A stretch of 64,000 bases of DNA from Alteromonadaceae bacterium M269 (GTDB lineage: Bacteria > Pseudomonadota > Gammaproteobacteria > Enterobacterales > Alteromonadaceae). The stretch is taken from the NCBI GenBank assembly GCA_004353515.1, contig SMNZ01000001.1, positions 620,001-684,000 of the forward strand, read 5' to 3'. Both the position numbers and the translations under genes were made by a program. The notes beneath the pieces are model-generated. The model was given only the letters and a program-made list of their open reading frames with translations, had not been told where the DNA came from and ran no database searches. Below, piece by piece: positions 1-15,000 of the stretch (its first letter is position 1; every line of letters starts with the position of its first letter).

Positions 1-3000
1 CAATATGGGGGCACAGCTTTATGCACAGGAACATGCGTTCCGTGAAGCGATGGATGAGTGCTTCGCTTGGCTGGAACGTGAAACCGATTTGGATTTAAAA
101 GCTTATTTATTTGCTGAAGACGATCAATCGGATAAAGAGAAAAAGGACCTAAATGCTTTATTCTTCAGAGGTCACAATGGACAACAGGATGAAGAGAATC
201 CACTAAACCGAACCCTTCTTGCTCAACCGGCAGTATTTGTCATTGAGTACAGTCTGGCCAGGTTATTAATGAGTTGGGGATGTATTCCCGAAGCGATGGT
301 CGGCTACAGCGTAGGTGAGTTTGCCGCAGCAACCATTGCAGGTACATTGACGCTGGAAGACTCTCTACGACTAGTCGTTGAGCGCGCTAAATTAATAGAA
401 CAGATCGAGCCTGGCGTCATGTTAGCAGTCCCCATGACAGAATCAGACCTTCTGCCATTGCTAGATGAGTCTCTATCCATTGCGATTACCAATGGACCGA
501 GTATGACGGTTGTTGCTGGACCTGAAAAAGCAATAGAAGCGTTTGAAGGGCAATTACAGGAACGCGATATCGTTAGCCGTCGATTGCCGACAACTCATGC
601 ATTCCATTCATCAATGATGGATGCTGCGCGTCCTGCCTTAACCAAGGTGCTAGAGGGTATTGCGTTAAATACGCCGCGTATCCCTTACTTATCGAATGTT
701 ACCGGTTCATGGATCACTGAAGACCAAGCGACTGATCCAGAGTATTGGTTACAACATATGTGTCAAACCGTAAGGTTTGGTGAGGCATTGGATGCGCTAT
801 TCGACAAAGGCAATCAGTTAGTTGTCGAGGTTGGGCCGGGACAAAGCCTGTCTTCTATTGTGCGTCAACACCCTAAATTCAGATCACCTGAGTATCAGTG
901 GGCTGTTACGCCTACCATGCGCACTATCTATAGTGAAGACGACGATTTCGTCAGCCTAATGTCAGCGGTCGCTGTGCTATGGAGTAAAGGATATCAAATC
1001 GATTGGTCTGGCTATTACCAGGATGAGACGCGTCGTCGGGTCTCACTACCAACGTATCCATTTGATCGTCAACGTTATTGGATAGACATTGAACGCAATC
1101 TCGACAACGTGACTGGCAAAGTCGAAAACGTCGCAGATTGGTTCTACCAACAAACATGGCAAGCAAACGCCATTCAGGCATCTGAGGCTGGCCAAGTTGA
1201 TGTGAAATCCAACTGGTTGCTGGTAGGTCTGGACAATGACATTGACGAGCAGCTCTATCAAAAATTAACTGAAAGAGGAGCGAAATGTGCTCGAATCAGA
1301 TTGGTTTCGGGTGCTGATTCTAAGGCGAGCGACAAGCTTGACTATACGATTAATGCCGATGAACCCATTGAATTAAGAAACACGATTGGTCATCTATGCC
1401 AAGACGGGTTCATTCCGCAACACGTTGTACATTGTGGGGTGATGACAGATGAGACTGACTTTGAACCAGTGCAGTCTCGGGGCTTTTTCAGTGTTTTAGC
1501 ATTGGCACAAGGGTTGTCTGATAGTCGTGTTAATGATCAGTTAACTATCAACATACTTTCAACCCAACTTTATGCCGTTGATGAGCAAGATGACATATCG
1601 CCCGCTAAATTCACCTCAATTGGTGCCTATAGAACGATTCCGCAAGAGTTTCCTAATGTCTTTTTGCGAGGTATTGACCTTGAATCTGACCAAGCTGACA
1701 TCGAACTTGTCATGCAGGAATTACTATCGACCTGTAAAGATGTGGCAGTTGCTTGGCGTGACGAGACACGATATACCCAATCCTACATTTCAAGTCCGTT
1801 AGATGAAGTCGTTGCTGAAAATGACGTCCTTCGAACGGGCGGCACCTATGTGATTACCGGTGGTCTGGGTAATGTTGGTTTGACACTGAACGATATGTTG
1901 ACGCGTGAATACCAAGCTAATGTTGTACTCCTGTCACGTCGAGATTTTCCTGAACGTGAGCAATGGGATAATTGGCTGGAAGAAAATACCGAAACCGACC
2001 CAGTGTACCGTCAAATTCAACGTATAAAGTTGGCGGAAGCTGAAGGTGGTTCGGTACTGGTAGTGACAGCCGATATTGCTGACGAAAGCAAAATGACCGA
2101 GATGTTCAATGATGTAGAGCAGCGTTTTGGCCAGATAAATGGCGTATTCCATGCTGCTGGTGTCATTACAGAGCAATCTCATTGTGTGATAAACGATGTC
2201 ACTGAGCAGCGCGCTGAAACGCATTTTACTGCTAAGGTGACAGGTACAAAAGTACTCGAGACATTGTTGGCTGATCGCGAAGTAGATTTCTGTTTACTGT
2301 TCTCGTCATTGGCGGCCACCCTTGGTGGAATGCAATTATCGATGTATGCCGCAGCTAACGCTTTCGAGGATGGTGTAGCCTTTGCACACAGGCATGATCC
2401 AGTGACTCGATGGGTAGCCGTGAATTGGGATAGCTGGGCAAGAGAAAATGGAGAGCAGGATCACGAAGGGACGACCTTAGAAGAGTTTCTCATGTGGCCA
2501 GATGAGGGGGCTGATGCAACGAAGAGAGTATTGAGTTCATCGAAGCAATGCCAACTTATCAACTCTACAGCTGACTTACATCAGCGGCTAGATCAATGGG
2601 TATATCGCAATCGACTTGAAGCTAAGGGACAAGCTAAGGAAAGTAAACAAACCTACTATGCTCGTCCTGAATTAAGCACAGCTTATGTGGCGGCGAGTAA
2701 CCAAACTGAAAAACGGATTGCGGGTATCTTCCGAGATGTTCTGGGCATTGAAGAAGTCGGTTTAGAGGATAATTACTTCGAGCTAGGTGGTAACTCACTG
2801 ATATCAATGCAGCTAATAGCTGAATTACAGCGCGAGTTTGATGTTTCTCTATCACCGGTACTGATTTTTGAAGCGCCAAGTGTCAAAGAATTAAGTAAGC
2901 ATCTTGGTGGTAATGAGCAGGCAGACGCTGAACAAAGTGTTCAATTGCTCAATGAAAGACGTCGCCTAGCCAAAAGCAACGCGATGCACAGTGATATCGC

Positions 3001-6000
3001 CATTATTGGCGTAGCCGGCCGCTGCCCAGGTGCCAATGACGTCGCAACTTTCTGGGAAAATATCGTAGAAGGTAAGGAAACCGTTACGACCTTTAGCGAT
3101 CAGGAATTGTTAGAAGCCGGCGTACCTGCTTCGCTATTCAATCATCCTAACTATGTGAAAAAGCGGGGAATTGTAGAAGATATAGATCTGTTTGATGCTG
3201 GCGTTTTCGGTTTTAATCCGCGAGAAGCAGAACTGATGGATCCTCAACACAGGATTATGTTAGAGGTCGCGTGGGAAACCCTGGAGCATGCGGGTTACGA
3301 TTCAAACCGATTTGATGGGTTAATTGGCGTTTTTGCCGGCACAACGCAAAGTCTCTACCAAATGCAGTTATTCAGAGATAAAGAAGTTTGGGAAAGCTTG
3401 GATAGGTTTGAGACAAATCTGGCAAATACCCAAGATTCTCTGAGTACGCGTATTTCCTATAAGTTAAATCTCAGTGGTCCAAGTTTATCGATTGGCACCT
3501 ACTGTTCTACATCAGGTGTTGGTATTCATCTAGCATGTCAAAGCCTGCGTACGGGTGAATCTGATATGGCCCTGGCCGGTGGCGTCTCAATTTTGGTGCC
3601 GGGTAAACGTGGCCATCTTTATGAACCGAGTAATCAAAGTTCTCCAGATGGTCATACGCGTACTTTTGATGCACAAGCCCAAGGAACAGTCTTTTCAGAC
3701 GGTGTTGGTATGGTGTTATTAAAGCGCCTTGAAGATGCGTTGGAAGATGGGGATACCATACATGCTGTCATCAAAGGCACCGCCATTAATAATGACGGTT
3801 CGCTAAAAGCTGGGTATACCGCGCCGAGTGTAGAACGCCAAGCTGAGGTGATTAATCTCGCTTTGGATGACGCGGGTCTTCAAGCTGAAGACATCCATTA
3901 TGTCGAAGCGCATGGCACAGCGACCGAACTAGGAGATCCAATAGAAGTTGCTGCATTGACACGCGCTTATCGGGAGAGCACACAGAAGAAGCAATTTGTG
4001 ACCTTAGGCTCTGTTAAGACCAATTTTGGTCATACAGACCGTGCGGCCTGCGTACTTGGCGTAATTAAAGCGACCCATGTCTTACGCACAGGTATTGCAC
4101 CACCGACTTTACATTTTACTACCCCTAATCCAAAAATGGATTTGGATAACAGTCCATTTGTTGTGCGCAATAGTCTCTACGAGTTCCCATCTATGCCTGG
4201 CCCACGCCGTGCAGGCGTAACAGCGTTGGGTGTTGGAGGCACTAACGCCCATATAATCTTAGAACAGCCGCCAGAAGTTGAAGCGAGTGATGCTAGTGAA
4301 GGCTGGCAGTTTTTGAGTTTATCTGCCAAGAGTCAGACCGCATTACAAACGATGCGTGAAAACCTTGCGCAAGCACTATCATCAGATAATCAAATCAATA
4401 TAGCGGATGTAGCCTATACGTTGCATTGTGGCCGCCGGGAGTTTGGCGAACGAGTCTCAGTGGTTGGGAAAACTCGAGAAGACCTGATCAAGGGCCTAGA
4501 AGGGCAGTTGGACGGGCGTGTGTTTAAAGCGAGCCAAAGTGCAACTAAGCGTCCTGTAGCATTTATGTTCACCGGAGTAGGTGAACAATATATCAATATG
4601 AGTCAGGACCTATACAGCAGTGATGCGCGTTTTAGAGCGGATATGGAACAATGCTTTGATCAATTGAATGAGATATTAGGTACCGATCTGCGAGACATTC
4701 TATTCGTGGACGGATGGCAGGCGGATCCTAAAGGCCTCTTGTCTGGCGAAGGATCCATTGATGAGCACAGTTCACGGTTGAATCAAACTGTCTATGCACA
4801 ACCCCTTACATTTGTCGTTCAATACTGTGTGGCAAATTACCTCATACGTCATGGCGTGCGTCCTGAAGCCATTGTGGGGTATAGCTTGGGAGAATATGCT
4901 GCAGCTGTTCTAGCGGGTGTAATGAGCCTAGACGATGGGTTGAAGTTAGTCGCCCATCGCGCCAAATTGATTGATACGTTACCTGAAGGTGGGATGATGG
5001 CTGTCCCAATGCCGGCCTCAGAGCTCAGTCCTTTATTGTCGGACTTAGATGTCGATATCGGGATAATTAACGGAGCCAACCTGACTATTGCGTCGGGAAC
5101 CGAAGCTGGGTTGGAGGAATTATCCCAGTTACTGGATAAGCAATCAGTCTTGTATCGACGAATTCCGACCAGTCATGCGTTTCACAGCAGCATGATGTCT
5201 GCTGGAAAGGACGCTCTACGCAAGATATTAAAAGATGTTGACTTACAACCACCAACACTGCGTATGTTGTCGAATGTCAGTGGTGACTGGCTAACGGATC
5301 AAGAAGCGATTGATCCGGAATACTGGATATCGCATATGTGCGAAACCGCACGGTTTGGGGACTGCGTTGATCAGCTATTGTCTGAAGATGAATGGGCGAT
5401 GGTCGAAGTCGGGCCAGGGCAAAGTTTGAGCTCTTTGGTGAAACAAAGAAGTGCTACGACAGGTGACGGTACCGGTGCGTTGGTGGTGCAGACGATACGT
5501 ACCCAATATGTTAAGGACGATGATTGTGCTGTATTGACTGGCGCGTTAGCCAAGCTATGGGCATTAGGTAGTGGCCCTAGTTGGCAGGATTATTATGAAG
5601 GCCAACGCCGTCGTCGAATTCCATTACCGACTTACGCTTACGAGAGACAACGCTATTGGATTGAAACGGCGTCAGAAGAAGATGAATCATTGTCGAGTCA
5701 ACTTTTGATGTCTCAAGAACCGAAAGCATCTTTATCAGATTCGTTTTATTTCCCATTGTGGTCTCGCAAAGACTCTGCTGTGCAATCAGTACCGAAGATG
5801 GAAGACATTGAACCAGGGCAACGTTGGTTGATATTTGCAGATGACGCGAAGTTATGTGAGGAATTAGTCAACAAAACCAGAGCGTTAGGTATTGAAGCGG
5901 TGCTGGTCTATGCCGGTTCAGATTACCGCTTGCTTGGTGAGGATTGTTATCAGGTAAGGCCAGCTCAGAAGGGTGACCTGGACAAGTTATTCAAGGCGTT

Positions 6001-9000
6001 AAAACAGTCTGATCAGCTACCATCAAGGATAATACATGGCTGGACTGCCCAACCTTGGGCCGAAGAGATGGCTCTGGGTGAAGCGCTCTCGCTCGGTTTT
6101 TACAGTTTATTCCAATTGGCCAAAGCAATAGGAGATTGGTTGAACGATCTGGATATTGAGCTTTGTATTGTATCCAGTGATATGCAATTGGTTCAGGGTG
6201 ATGAGTTATTAGTACCAACCAAATCCCTAGTGAAAGGGCCATGTAAGGTTATTCGCCAAGAGTTTGCCAATGTAGCCTGTCGTAGCATTGACGTGATGTT
6301 ATCAGGTGAAGAAACTGCATCCCAGATATTGTCTGAAGTGCTGACAGGTAGCGGTCAATTTGTAGCGTTACGAGAAGGATATCGCTGGTTACCTGTTATT
6401 GAGAAAGTAAGTGTTGAGTTGCCTCAACAAGGTTGTCCACGCATACGAGAAGAGGGTGTTTACCTGATAACCGGAGGCATGGGTGGCATTGGGCTGGCTA
6501 CCGCAGAGTATTTGTATGAGACCTATGGCGCCCGCTTGGTCTTAGTGGGTCGTACGGCATTGCCAGATCAGTCTCAATGGTCTGAGCTATGTGAATCTGG
6601 CGATGATCCTCGTTTAACAGAACGTCTTTCAAAACTGCAGGCACTGTTGAACGCCGGAGCAGAGTTGACACTCGTACAGGCGGATGTTGCAGACAGTGCA
6701 CGAATGAGAGAAGTCATCGAACAGACTGTATCGCAATTTGGCGCTTTAAACGGTGTGGTTCACGCCGCAGGTGTTCCTGGACAAGGGCTGACACAACTGA
6801 AAAGCGAAGAAGCTGCTGCCCAGACATTGCAATCCAAAGTACAAGGTACATTGGCGTTACATCACGCGCTTGAGGACGTTGAATTAGACTTTTTGTTATT
6901 GGTGTCATCAATTGCTGCATTAACAGGAGGTGGCCCTGGCCAGATAGACTACTGTGCAGGTAATGCCTATATGGATGCGTACGCACAACGTCATCACGAT
7001 CGTCACGGTATGACTGTATCGGTCAACTTTGGTGAGTGGCAATGGGATGCATGGAGTGACGGATTAGAAGGATTCCAGCCAGAATTACGTGATGCCTTAG
7101 TACAACATCGTCGCGACTATGGCATTACCTTCGAGGAGGGAATGGAAGGTATTCGCCGAATTTTATCAGCAGATGTACCGCAAGTGATCTTGTTACCTGA
7201 AGATGCGGTGGCAATGATTGAAGGAAGTGATGTCTGTATGGCCGTCAATATGAACTCGGCTGTCAGTAAGACTCGAGGACGTCAAAAAGCGCACTATCCA
7301 AGACCTGAGTTATCAACAGGATATGTTGCAGCAACGAATGAATTAGAGAAGCAAATAGCACAAATCTGGCAGGATGTGCTGGGTATTGACGAGATCGGTA
7401 CCAAAGACAACTTCTTTGATTTAGGCGGTAACTCTTTGGTTGGTCTACAGGTGGTAGCAGAGCTACGTAAAGCACTGGAAGCCGATCTGACGCCTGTTGT
7501 TTTATATGAAGCACCCACCGTTAGCGCATTGGCGGCTTACCTGGCACCTGAACAAGAGACCCAGGAAAACGATAGTACTGACGTATTCGCTGAGCGCCGT
7601 CAACGAGCTCGCCGTTCAGATTCTGAAAGCCAGGTGGCAATTGTTGGGATGTCAGGCCGATTCCCTGGCGCCAACAGCGTAAGGGAGCTTTGGGAAAACT
7701 TAAGCGGCGGCATAGAAGCCAGTTCCTATTATACCGAAGCGGAGATGGTAGCCGCTGGTGTCAGCCGCGAAAAGATCAGAAATCCGTCCTATGTCCCTGT
7801 GGGTTATGACATTGAATATTTCGATCACTTTGATGCCGCGTTGTTCGGATATGCCCCAAGAGAAGCTGAGTTTATTGATCCTCAGCACCGTCAATTTTTG
7901 CAATGCGCTTGGGCTGCGTTGGAAGATGCTGGCTGTGACCCTCAGCGTTACAATGGCATGATTGGCTTATATGGCGGTGCTAACAGCAGTGTTTATCTGA
8001 ACAACCTATTGTCACGCGAAGACTTAACAGGATCTGGTGCGTCAATCTGGCAAGCCTATTTTAATAACAGTAATGATTCATTAGCGAACCGCGTATCTTA
8101 TAAGTTAAACCTGACTGGACCTGCGATGTCTGTACAGACGTTCTGTTCGACATCGGGCGTTGCAATGCATATGGCTTGTAAGAGCTTGTTAAGCGGCGAA
8201 TGTGATATGGCATTAGGGGGCGGAGTTAGCATTTCTATTGCAGGAAAAACCGGTTACCTCTATGAAGAGGGAGGTATAGACTCCCCCGATGGTCATGTTC
8301 GAACCTTTGATGCAGATGCCAAAGGAGCGGTCATTGGTGATGGCGTCGGCATAGTGGTCTTTAAGCGTCTAGAAGATGCTTTGGAAGATGGCGACCATAT
8401 CTATGCTGTCATTAAGGGTTCAGCTGTTAACAACGATGGTTCGGTGAAAGTGGGTTATACCGCACCGAGTGTTGACGGTCAGGCAGGAGCTATCAGTGAA
8501 GCACTTGCTGCGGCAGATATCGCACCGGATACCGTACAGTATGTTGAAGCCCACGGTACGGCGACAGAGTTGGGTGATCCTATAGAAGTCACCGCGCTGA
8601 GCAAGGCTTATCGTCAACATACGGATCAAACCGGATTCTGTGCTATCGGTTCCATTAAGCCTAATGTTGGACACTTGGATCGTGCTGCCGGCGTAACGGG
8701 GATGATCAAAACGGCTCTGTCGCTTAAAAATGAAATGATTCCAGAGTTGCTTCATTTTAAAGCACCGAACCCCAATATAGACTTTGCTAACAGCCCGTTT
8801 TTCGTGGCGGACAAAAAGGCCGCCTGGCCCCGAGGTGAACAGGTGCGCCGCGCTGGTGTCAATTCAGTAGGATTGGGGGGCACCAATGCACACTTCATCC
8901 TTGAGGAAGCTCCACTAGTAACGCCATCGAGTGACTCAAGGCGTCATCAAGTTCTGTTGTTGTCAGCTAATTCTCAGTGGTCATTAGACGAAGCGAAGAA

Positions 9001-12000
9001 ACGCTTAGTCGAACACCTGGAAAGTGAAAAAGAGCTTAATCTGGCAGACGTGGCATACACGCTGCAAACAGGGCGTCAGCGATTATCTTTCAGAGAGTCG
9101 GTGGTTTGTGACGATATAAGCAGTGCCATAGCTGGCTTGCAAGATGAGCGTCATAGTGCGAGCAGTCAGTTGCTTGAGGGCAATAAGTCACTGGTATTTA
9201 TGTTTCCAGGCGTTGGCGACCATTATAACGGCATGTCCGCTGAACTTTATCAGCATGAAGCGGCGTTTAGAGAGGAATTTGACTACTGTAGTGATTATTT
9301 ATTGCCGCTACTAGGAATCGACCTAAGAGAGGTGTTGTTTGATGATATTAATCAAGGAGAAGGGGCAAAGGAGATAGATTTAAAGGCGATGCTGCGCGGA
9401 GAAGGTCAAGGGGGTACGCATTGTCAAATACTACAAGAGACTTGGTTGGCCCAGCCATTGGTGTTTGTTGTTGAATATTGTTTGGCGCATCAGTTGATGA
9501 GTTGGGGTTACATCCCTCAAGCGATGATTGGTTATAGCTTAGGTGAGTTTGTAGCTGCAACAGTAGCTGGATGTCTAAGTCTTGACGACGCATTGACGCT
9601 GGTCGCTAAACGCGCGCGTTTAATTAATGACTTGCCAGGCGGTGCGATGCTAGCCGTACCGATGTCTGAGGAAGAAGTTGAGCCTTGGTTAGTAGAAGGC
9701 GTGAGTGTTGCTCTGTGTAACAGTCCTAAGACGAGTGTGTTGTCAGGCGAAGAAGACCAGATAAAGGCGTTGTCATCGCGCTTGGAGGAAGAACAGGTAG
9801 CCTGCCGTTTATTGCCGACTACGCATGCATTCCACAGTGAGATGATGCGAGGCTGTGAATCAGATTTGGCTTCACTATTGTCAGAGATAACGTTTAACGC
9901 ACCTCAAATTCCCTACATCTCAAATTTGACAGGGGAGTGGGTAAGTGAGGAGCAGATTGGATCAGCTGACTACTGGGTGTCTCATATGTGTGAGGCGGTG
10001 CGTTTTTCTGATGGCATTGGTAAGTTACTCGATGAATCTGGCCGTGTGCTGGTTGAAGTTGGACCGGGTCAGAGCTTGGGTTCCTTCGTGAAGCAGCACC
10101 CTTTATGCGATACAGAGCATGTTGTGTCAATCGTACCTGTATTGCGCGCTGCTTTCCATTCAGTGAGTGATGACAGATATTTACAAGAAGCCTTAGGTAA
10201 ATTGTGGTTAGCAGGCATAGAACCACAGTGGGGCGCTTATTATCAAGGTGAGCGTCGCTTGAAGGTATCGTTGCCGACCTATGCCTTTGAACCTCAACGT
10301 TATTGGGTAGAAGCCGGTGAATCTATCACTATCAACAAAGAGGAAATTGATAACAGTAAAGCAGAAGATATCGCAAAGTGGTTTTATAAGTCCGTTTGGC
10401 GCGAGTCAAACATTAAGGCCGCTAAGGCGTCTGCAACCCACGATAGGTTACTAGTATTATGTGATAGCCTTGGTTATGCCAAAGGGGTAATGGATGAGGT
10501 TAAATCCACCCAAGACGATCACATTATGGTGACAGTCGCTGACCGCTATGCGCGTTTGGATGATCATCATTTCCAAATTCGTCCTGCCCATGCGGAAGAC
10601 TATGACCGACTCATTCGTCAATTAGAGCGAGAACAACGGCTTCCGACTAAGATTGGACACTTCCTGACAGTCTCTGAAGCCCAAGCACCACGTGAGGACA
10701 TGACAGATCTGGGTTATTACAGTGTCATGTGGTTAGTCCAAGCGTTTGGTAAGCGTAATTTACTCGACCCTCTGGATATTATTGTTGTATCCAGCGGTGT
10801 TCATGAGGTTGTCGCTGGCGAATACATCGATCCCTATAAGAGTCTGGTACTTGGGCCTTGTAAAGGTATTCCTCAAGAACTGCCGCATATCCTATTGCGC
10901 AACATTGATATTGAAGTCACTGACGTCGAACAAGCTTTGGTCCAGGCGTTGTCTAAAGAATTGTTGTCAGCACCGAAAGATCCAGTGATTGCCTACAGAG
11001 ACAATGTGCGCTTAACTCAGGATTACAAGCCCTATGCTGTGGAATCGATACCTGAAGGAGAGGAGATCGTTAAACCACAGGGTGTTTATATCATCACTGG
11101 TGGCTTGGGCGGTGTAGGTTTGGTATTAGCGAAACACTTGGCGAAGAAAGCACAGGCCAAGCTAGTCCTGTTTGGACGTTCTGAATTACCAGCGAGAGAC
11201 AGTTGGCAAGCCTGGCTGGAAGAACATGATGAAGATGACTCAACCAGCATTAAAATTCGCAAAGTTACTGAATTGGAAAGCTTTGGTGCTGAAGTTTTGG
11301 TTATGTCCGTTGATGCAGGTGACGAACAGCAGTTACGTGAAGCCATTGATAGGACCTACCAAGCATTTGGCACAATAAACGGACTGGTTCACGCGGCAGG
11401 TATTTCTGAGTCTTGGGCATTCCGTGGTGTCCAAGATATTGGTCGAGACGATTCTGAGTATCAATTTAATCCTAAAGTTGGCGGTGTCATTGCACTTCAA
11501 AAAGTCTTGGCAGATAAGAAACTTGATTTTGTCTTATTGACCTCTTCTGTGTCCGCCGTGCTTGGGGGAATGACCTTAATACCTTATGCTTCTGCCAACA
11601 TTTTCATGGACGTGTTCACTCAGCAGCATAACCGCACTGCAACCACTAAGTGGTTAAGTGTCAATTGGGATACCTGGAAGCTTACCGAAGATCAGCATGA
11701 AACTATTGGGCGCACCGTCCTAGAGTTTGAAATGACAAAAGAGGAAGGGGCTGAAGCATTTGAACGCTTGGCTTACCATATGCCTGTTGATTGTATTGTT
11801 GAGTCAACCGGTAATATCCAAGCCCGCCTAGATCAGTGGATCTATGGTCCATTCCAGCGTCAAAACAAGACTAGTAAAGAGAAAGTTCAGCTCTATGCTC
11901 GTCCTGCATTAGCGACGACTTTCACTCCAAGTAGTAACGATGTTGAAGATCGCGTGACAAAAGTCTGGTGCAATGTGTTGGGTATTGAGGAAATTGGTAT

Positions 12001-15000
12001 CCACGACAACTACTTCGACCTGGGTGGTACATCGTTAACTGCAATTCAGTTAGTTACCGAACTGCAGCAAGAGTTTTCTGTCCCTGTGTCTCCGATTGTT
12101 GTTTTTGAAGCACCAACCGTTCATGAGTTAGCGAAAACGTTTGACGACAATGCCGATGCTGAAAAAGCCGCAAATCTGAAGTCTGTTATAGAAAGACGCA
12201 AATGCAATCGCGGACGCAACAGTGATGAGCCTTTGGATATTGCCATTGTAGGTCTGTCTGGACGCTTCCCCGGAGCTCAATCAGTTGATCAATTCTGGCA
12301 GAATCTGATTGAGGGGAAAGAGTCATTAACAACCTTTACTGACGAAGAGTTATTGGCAGCTGGTGTCAGTAAAGACGAGTTTGAACAACCTAATTATGTG
12401 CGCAGAAGACCTATTATTGAGCATTCCGATATGTTCGATGCGCGATTCTTTGGTTATTCGCCAATGGAAGCCCAGCTAACAGATCCTCAACACAGAGTCT
12501 TGTTGGAAGTGGCGTGGGAAACAATGGAAAATGCTGGCTACGATCCGCTAGCATACGAAGGTTCTATTGGTATTTTTGCAGGATCCAATACCAACGGTTA
12601 TAGCGAAGGATTAAAACGCAATCCAGATACGGCGAGTTTGTTACGACAGACAGAAGCTGAGCTTGCGAATCAATCGGATTCCTTGACGACAACTGCGTCC
12701 TTTAAGCTTAATTTACGCGGCCCGAGTTACAACATTCAGACTTTCTGCTCAACGTCTTTGGTGAGTGTACACGTTGCCTGTCAAAACATATTAAGTGGCG
12801 AATGTGATATGGCGCTCGCAGGAGGTATATCGTTACGCGTACCGCAAAAACGAGGCTACCTGGCTGTCGATTGCGGCACTGAATCTGAAGATGGCAGTAG
12901 CCGAACTTTTGATGCTGACTCCAGCGGAACCGTATTCGGTGAAGGTTGTGGTTTGGTGCTACTTAAGCCGTTAAAGGATGCGTTGGATGATGGCGATGTC
13001 ATACAAGCAGTCATTAAAGGTAGCGCTATTAACAACGACGGCGCCTTAAAAGCGAGCTTCTCTGCGCCAAGTGTGGAAGGTCAGGCAGAAGTCATCGCGA
13101 TGGCGTTGGCTAATGCGGACATCGATGTGCGCAGTATAGATTATGTTGAGGCCAGCGGGACCGCGACAGAACTTGGTGATCCTATCGAGGTAGCCGCACT
13201 CAGTCGTGCATTCAACGGTTTTGTTGAGGATACAGGCTTTTGTACCATAGGTTCGGTTAAACCTAATGTTGGACACGCGGATAGAGCGGCTGGCGTTTTA
13301 GGGTTGATCAAAACAATTGAAGCAATGAAGCATGAAAAGCTGCCAGCGACGCTCTTCTTCAATAAGCCTAATCCTAAAATAGACTTTGATAACAGCCCAT
13401 TCGTGGTACAAACACAAATGACTGAATGGCCTAAGAAGCAGGCTCCGAGAAGAGCATGTGTCAATTCTGTCGGCAGTGGTGGTACCAATGCACACGTTGT
13501 TATCGAAGAAGCACCTATACCTACGCCTTCTCAACCAGGAAGAACACATCAGCTGATCGTCGTTTCCGCTTTGAGCAAAAAAGCGTTGGCTGTTGCCGAA
13601 CATAATCTGCTTAATTACCTTGAGACGAATGACGAGACAGATCTCAATGACATCGCATACACATTGAGTGTTGGCCGCCGACATTTCCCTTGTCGACAAA
13701 CATTTGTCTGTGATGACAGGTTAGATCTTATCGAGCAGCTTAGAGGTGAGAATAATCGCAATGAAAGGAACCCAATTGCACAGTCTGTATCGAGTGAGGT
13801 TGATTTTGCCTTTGGTGACCATCATCAGGGTTTTGCAGATATAGGCAGACAGCTTTATCAGAGTGAAAGCTTGTTTAGCAGCGAAGTTGATCAATGTTGT
13901 GAGATTTTTGAGCAGATTATTGATGCAGATCTATGTCATTGGATGACAGTGGGTGTGACCGAAGAGGCTGATAAGCAGGTATTGCCTGCCCTGAAGTTTG
14001 CTATTAACTACGCTATTGCCCGCTTGCTGATGTCTTGGGGCATTATGCCTCGGGCGCTTCACGGTGAAGGGGAAGGTGCTATTCTTGTTGCAGCGCTGAG
14101 TGGAGTCACAAGCCTTGACGATGCAGCGCAACTGCTTTGTCACTATGTCAGTGGTGATAAAAAGGCATTGCGAGATTGCTTAACGCACATTTCATTCAAC
14201 GAGACAGCTTTCTCATGTACAGCACATGCTAAGGCGCAGTGGATGACAGCAAAAGAAGCAACCAACGCTGATTTTTGGTTTGATCAAATATACGCCTCTT
14301 CGGACAGTATTGCCGCGAGCCGCGCATTTTTTGGACAGTCAGACAGCATCACATTGGTATTCGACAACTTAGCTGATGAAGCGCCAGATGTGATAAATGT
14401 GTGGAGCTCTTCTTCTGACGATAGCCATGATGAAGCACATCTGCTTGATTTACTTGGGTGCGTTTATGATTGTGGTAAGGATATTGATTGGACTGCATTT
14501 TATGCTGACCAAAACCGCCGTAGAGTTTGTTTGCCAACTTATCCGTTTGAGCGGAAGCGTTATTGGATAGATGCTGACTATAGTCGCTTGGAAAATAATC
14601 AAAGCACGCCTGTTCAATCAACAGACCGAGAAACATTCAAAAATGGTTTGACTACTTCTGGTTGGCATCAGCGGTTTGCCGATGTATCTCGCTCAATCGA
14701 AGACGTGCAATGGATCGTGCTAATTGATGATTCTATACCAGTATCAACCAAATTAGCCGATAAGTTACGCGCAGAGGGCCTCAATCCAATTTGCGTAACT
14801 CAAGGACATGATACGCGCATTACTGAAGACAATCTGTGGACAGCCAACACTGAAAAAACGTCAGAACTTGCAGATCTATTAGCGCAGCAACTACCTGATA
14901 ATAAGAAGGTCGGTTTAGTCAATTTCTGGTCAGTTGTACCGGATTCGATTGAACAAAATATCTCTTCTGAAGCCATTTGCTATGACCAGTTAGCACTGAC

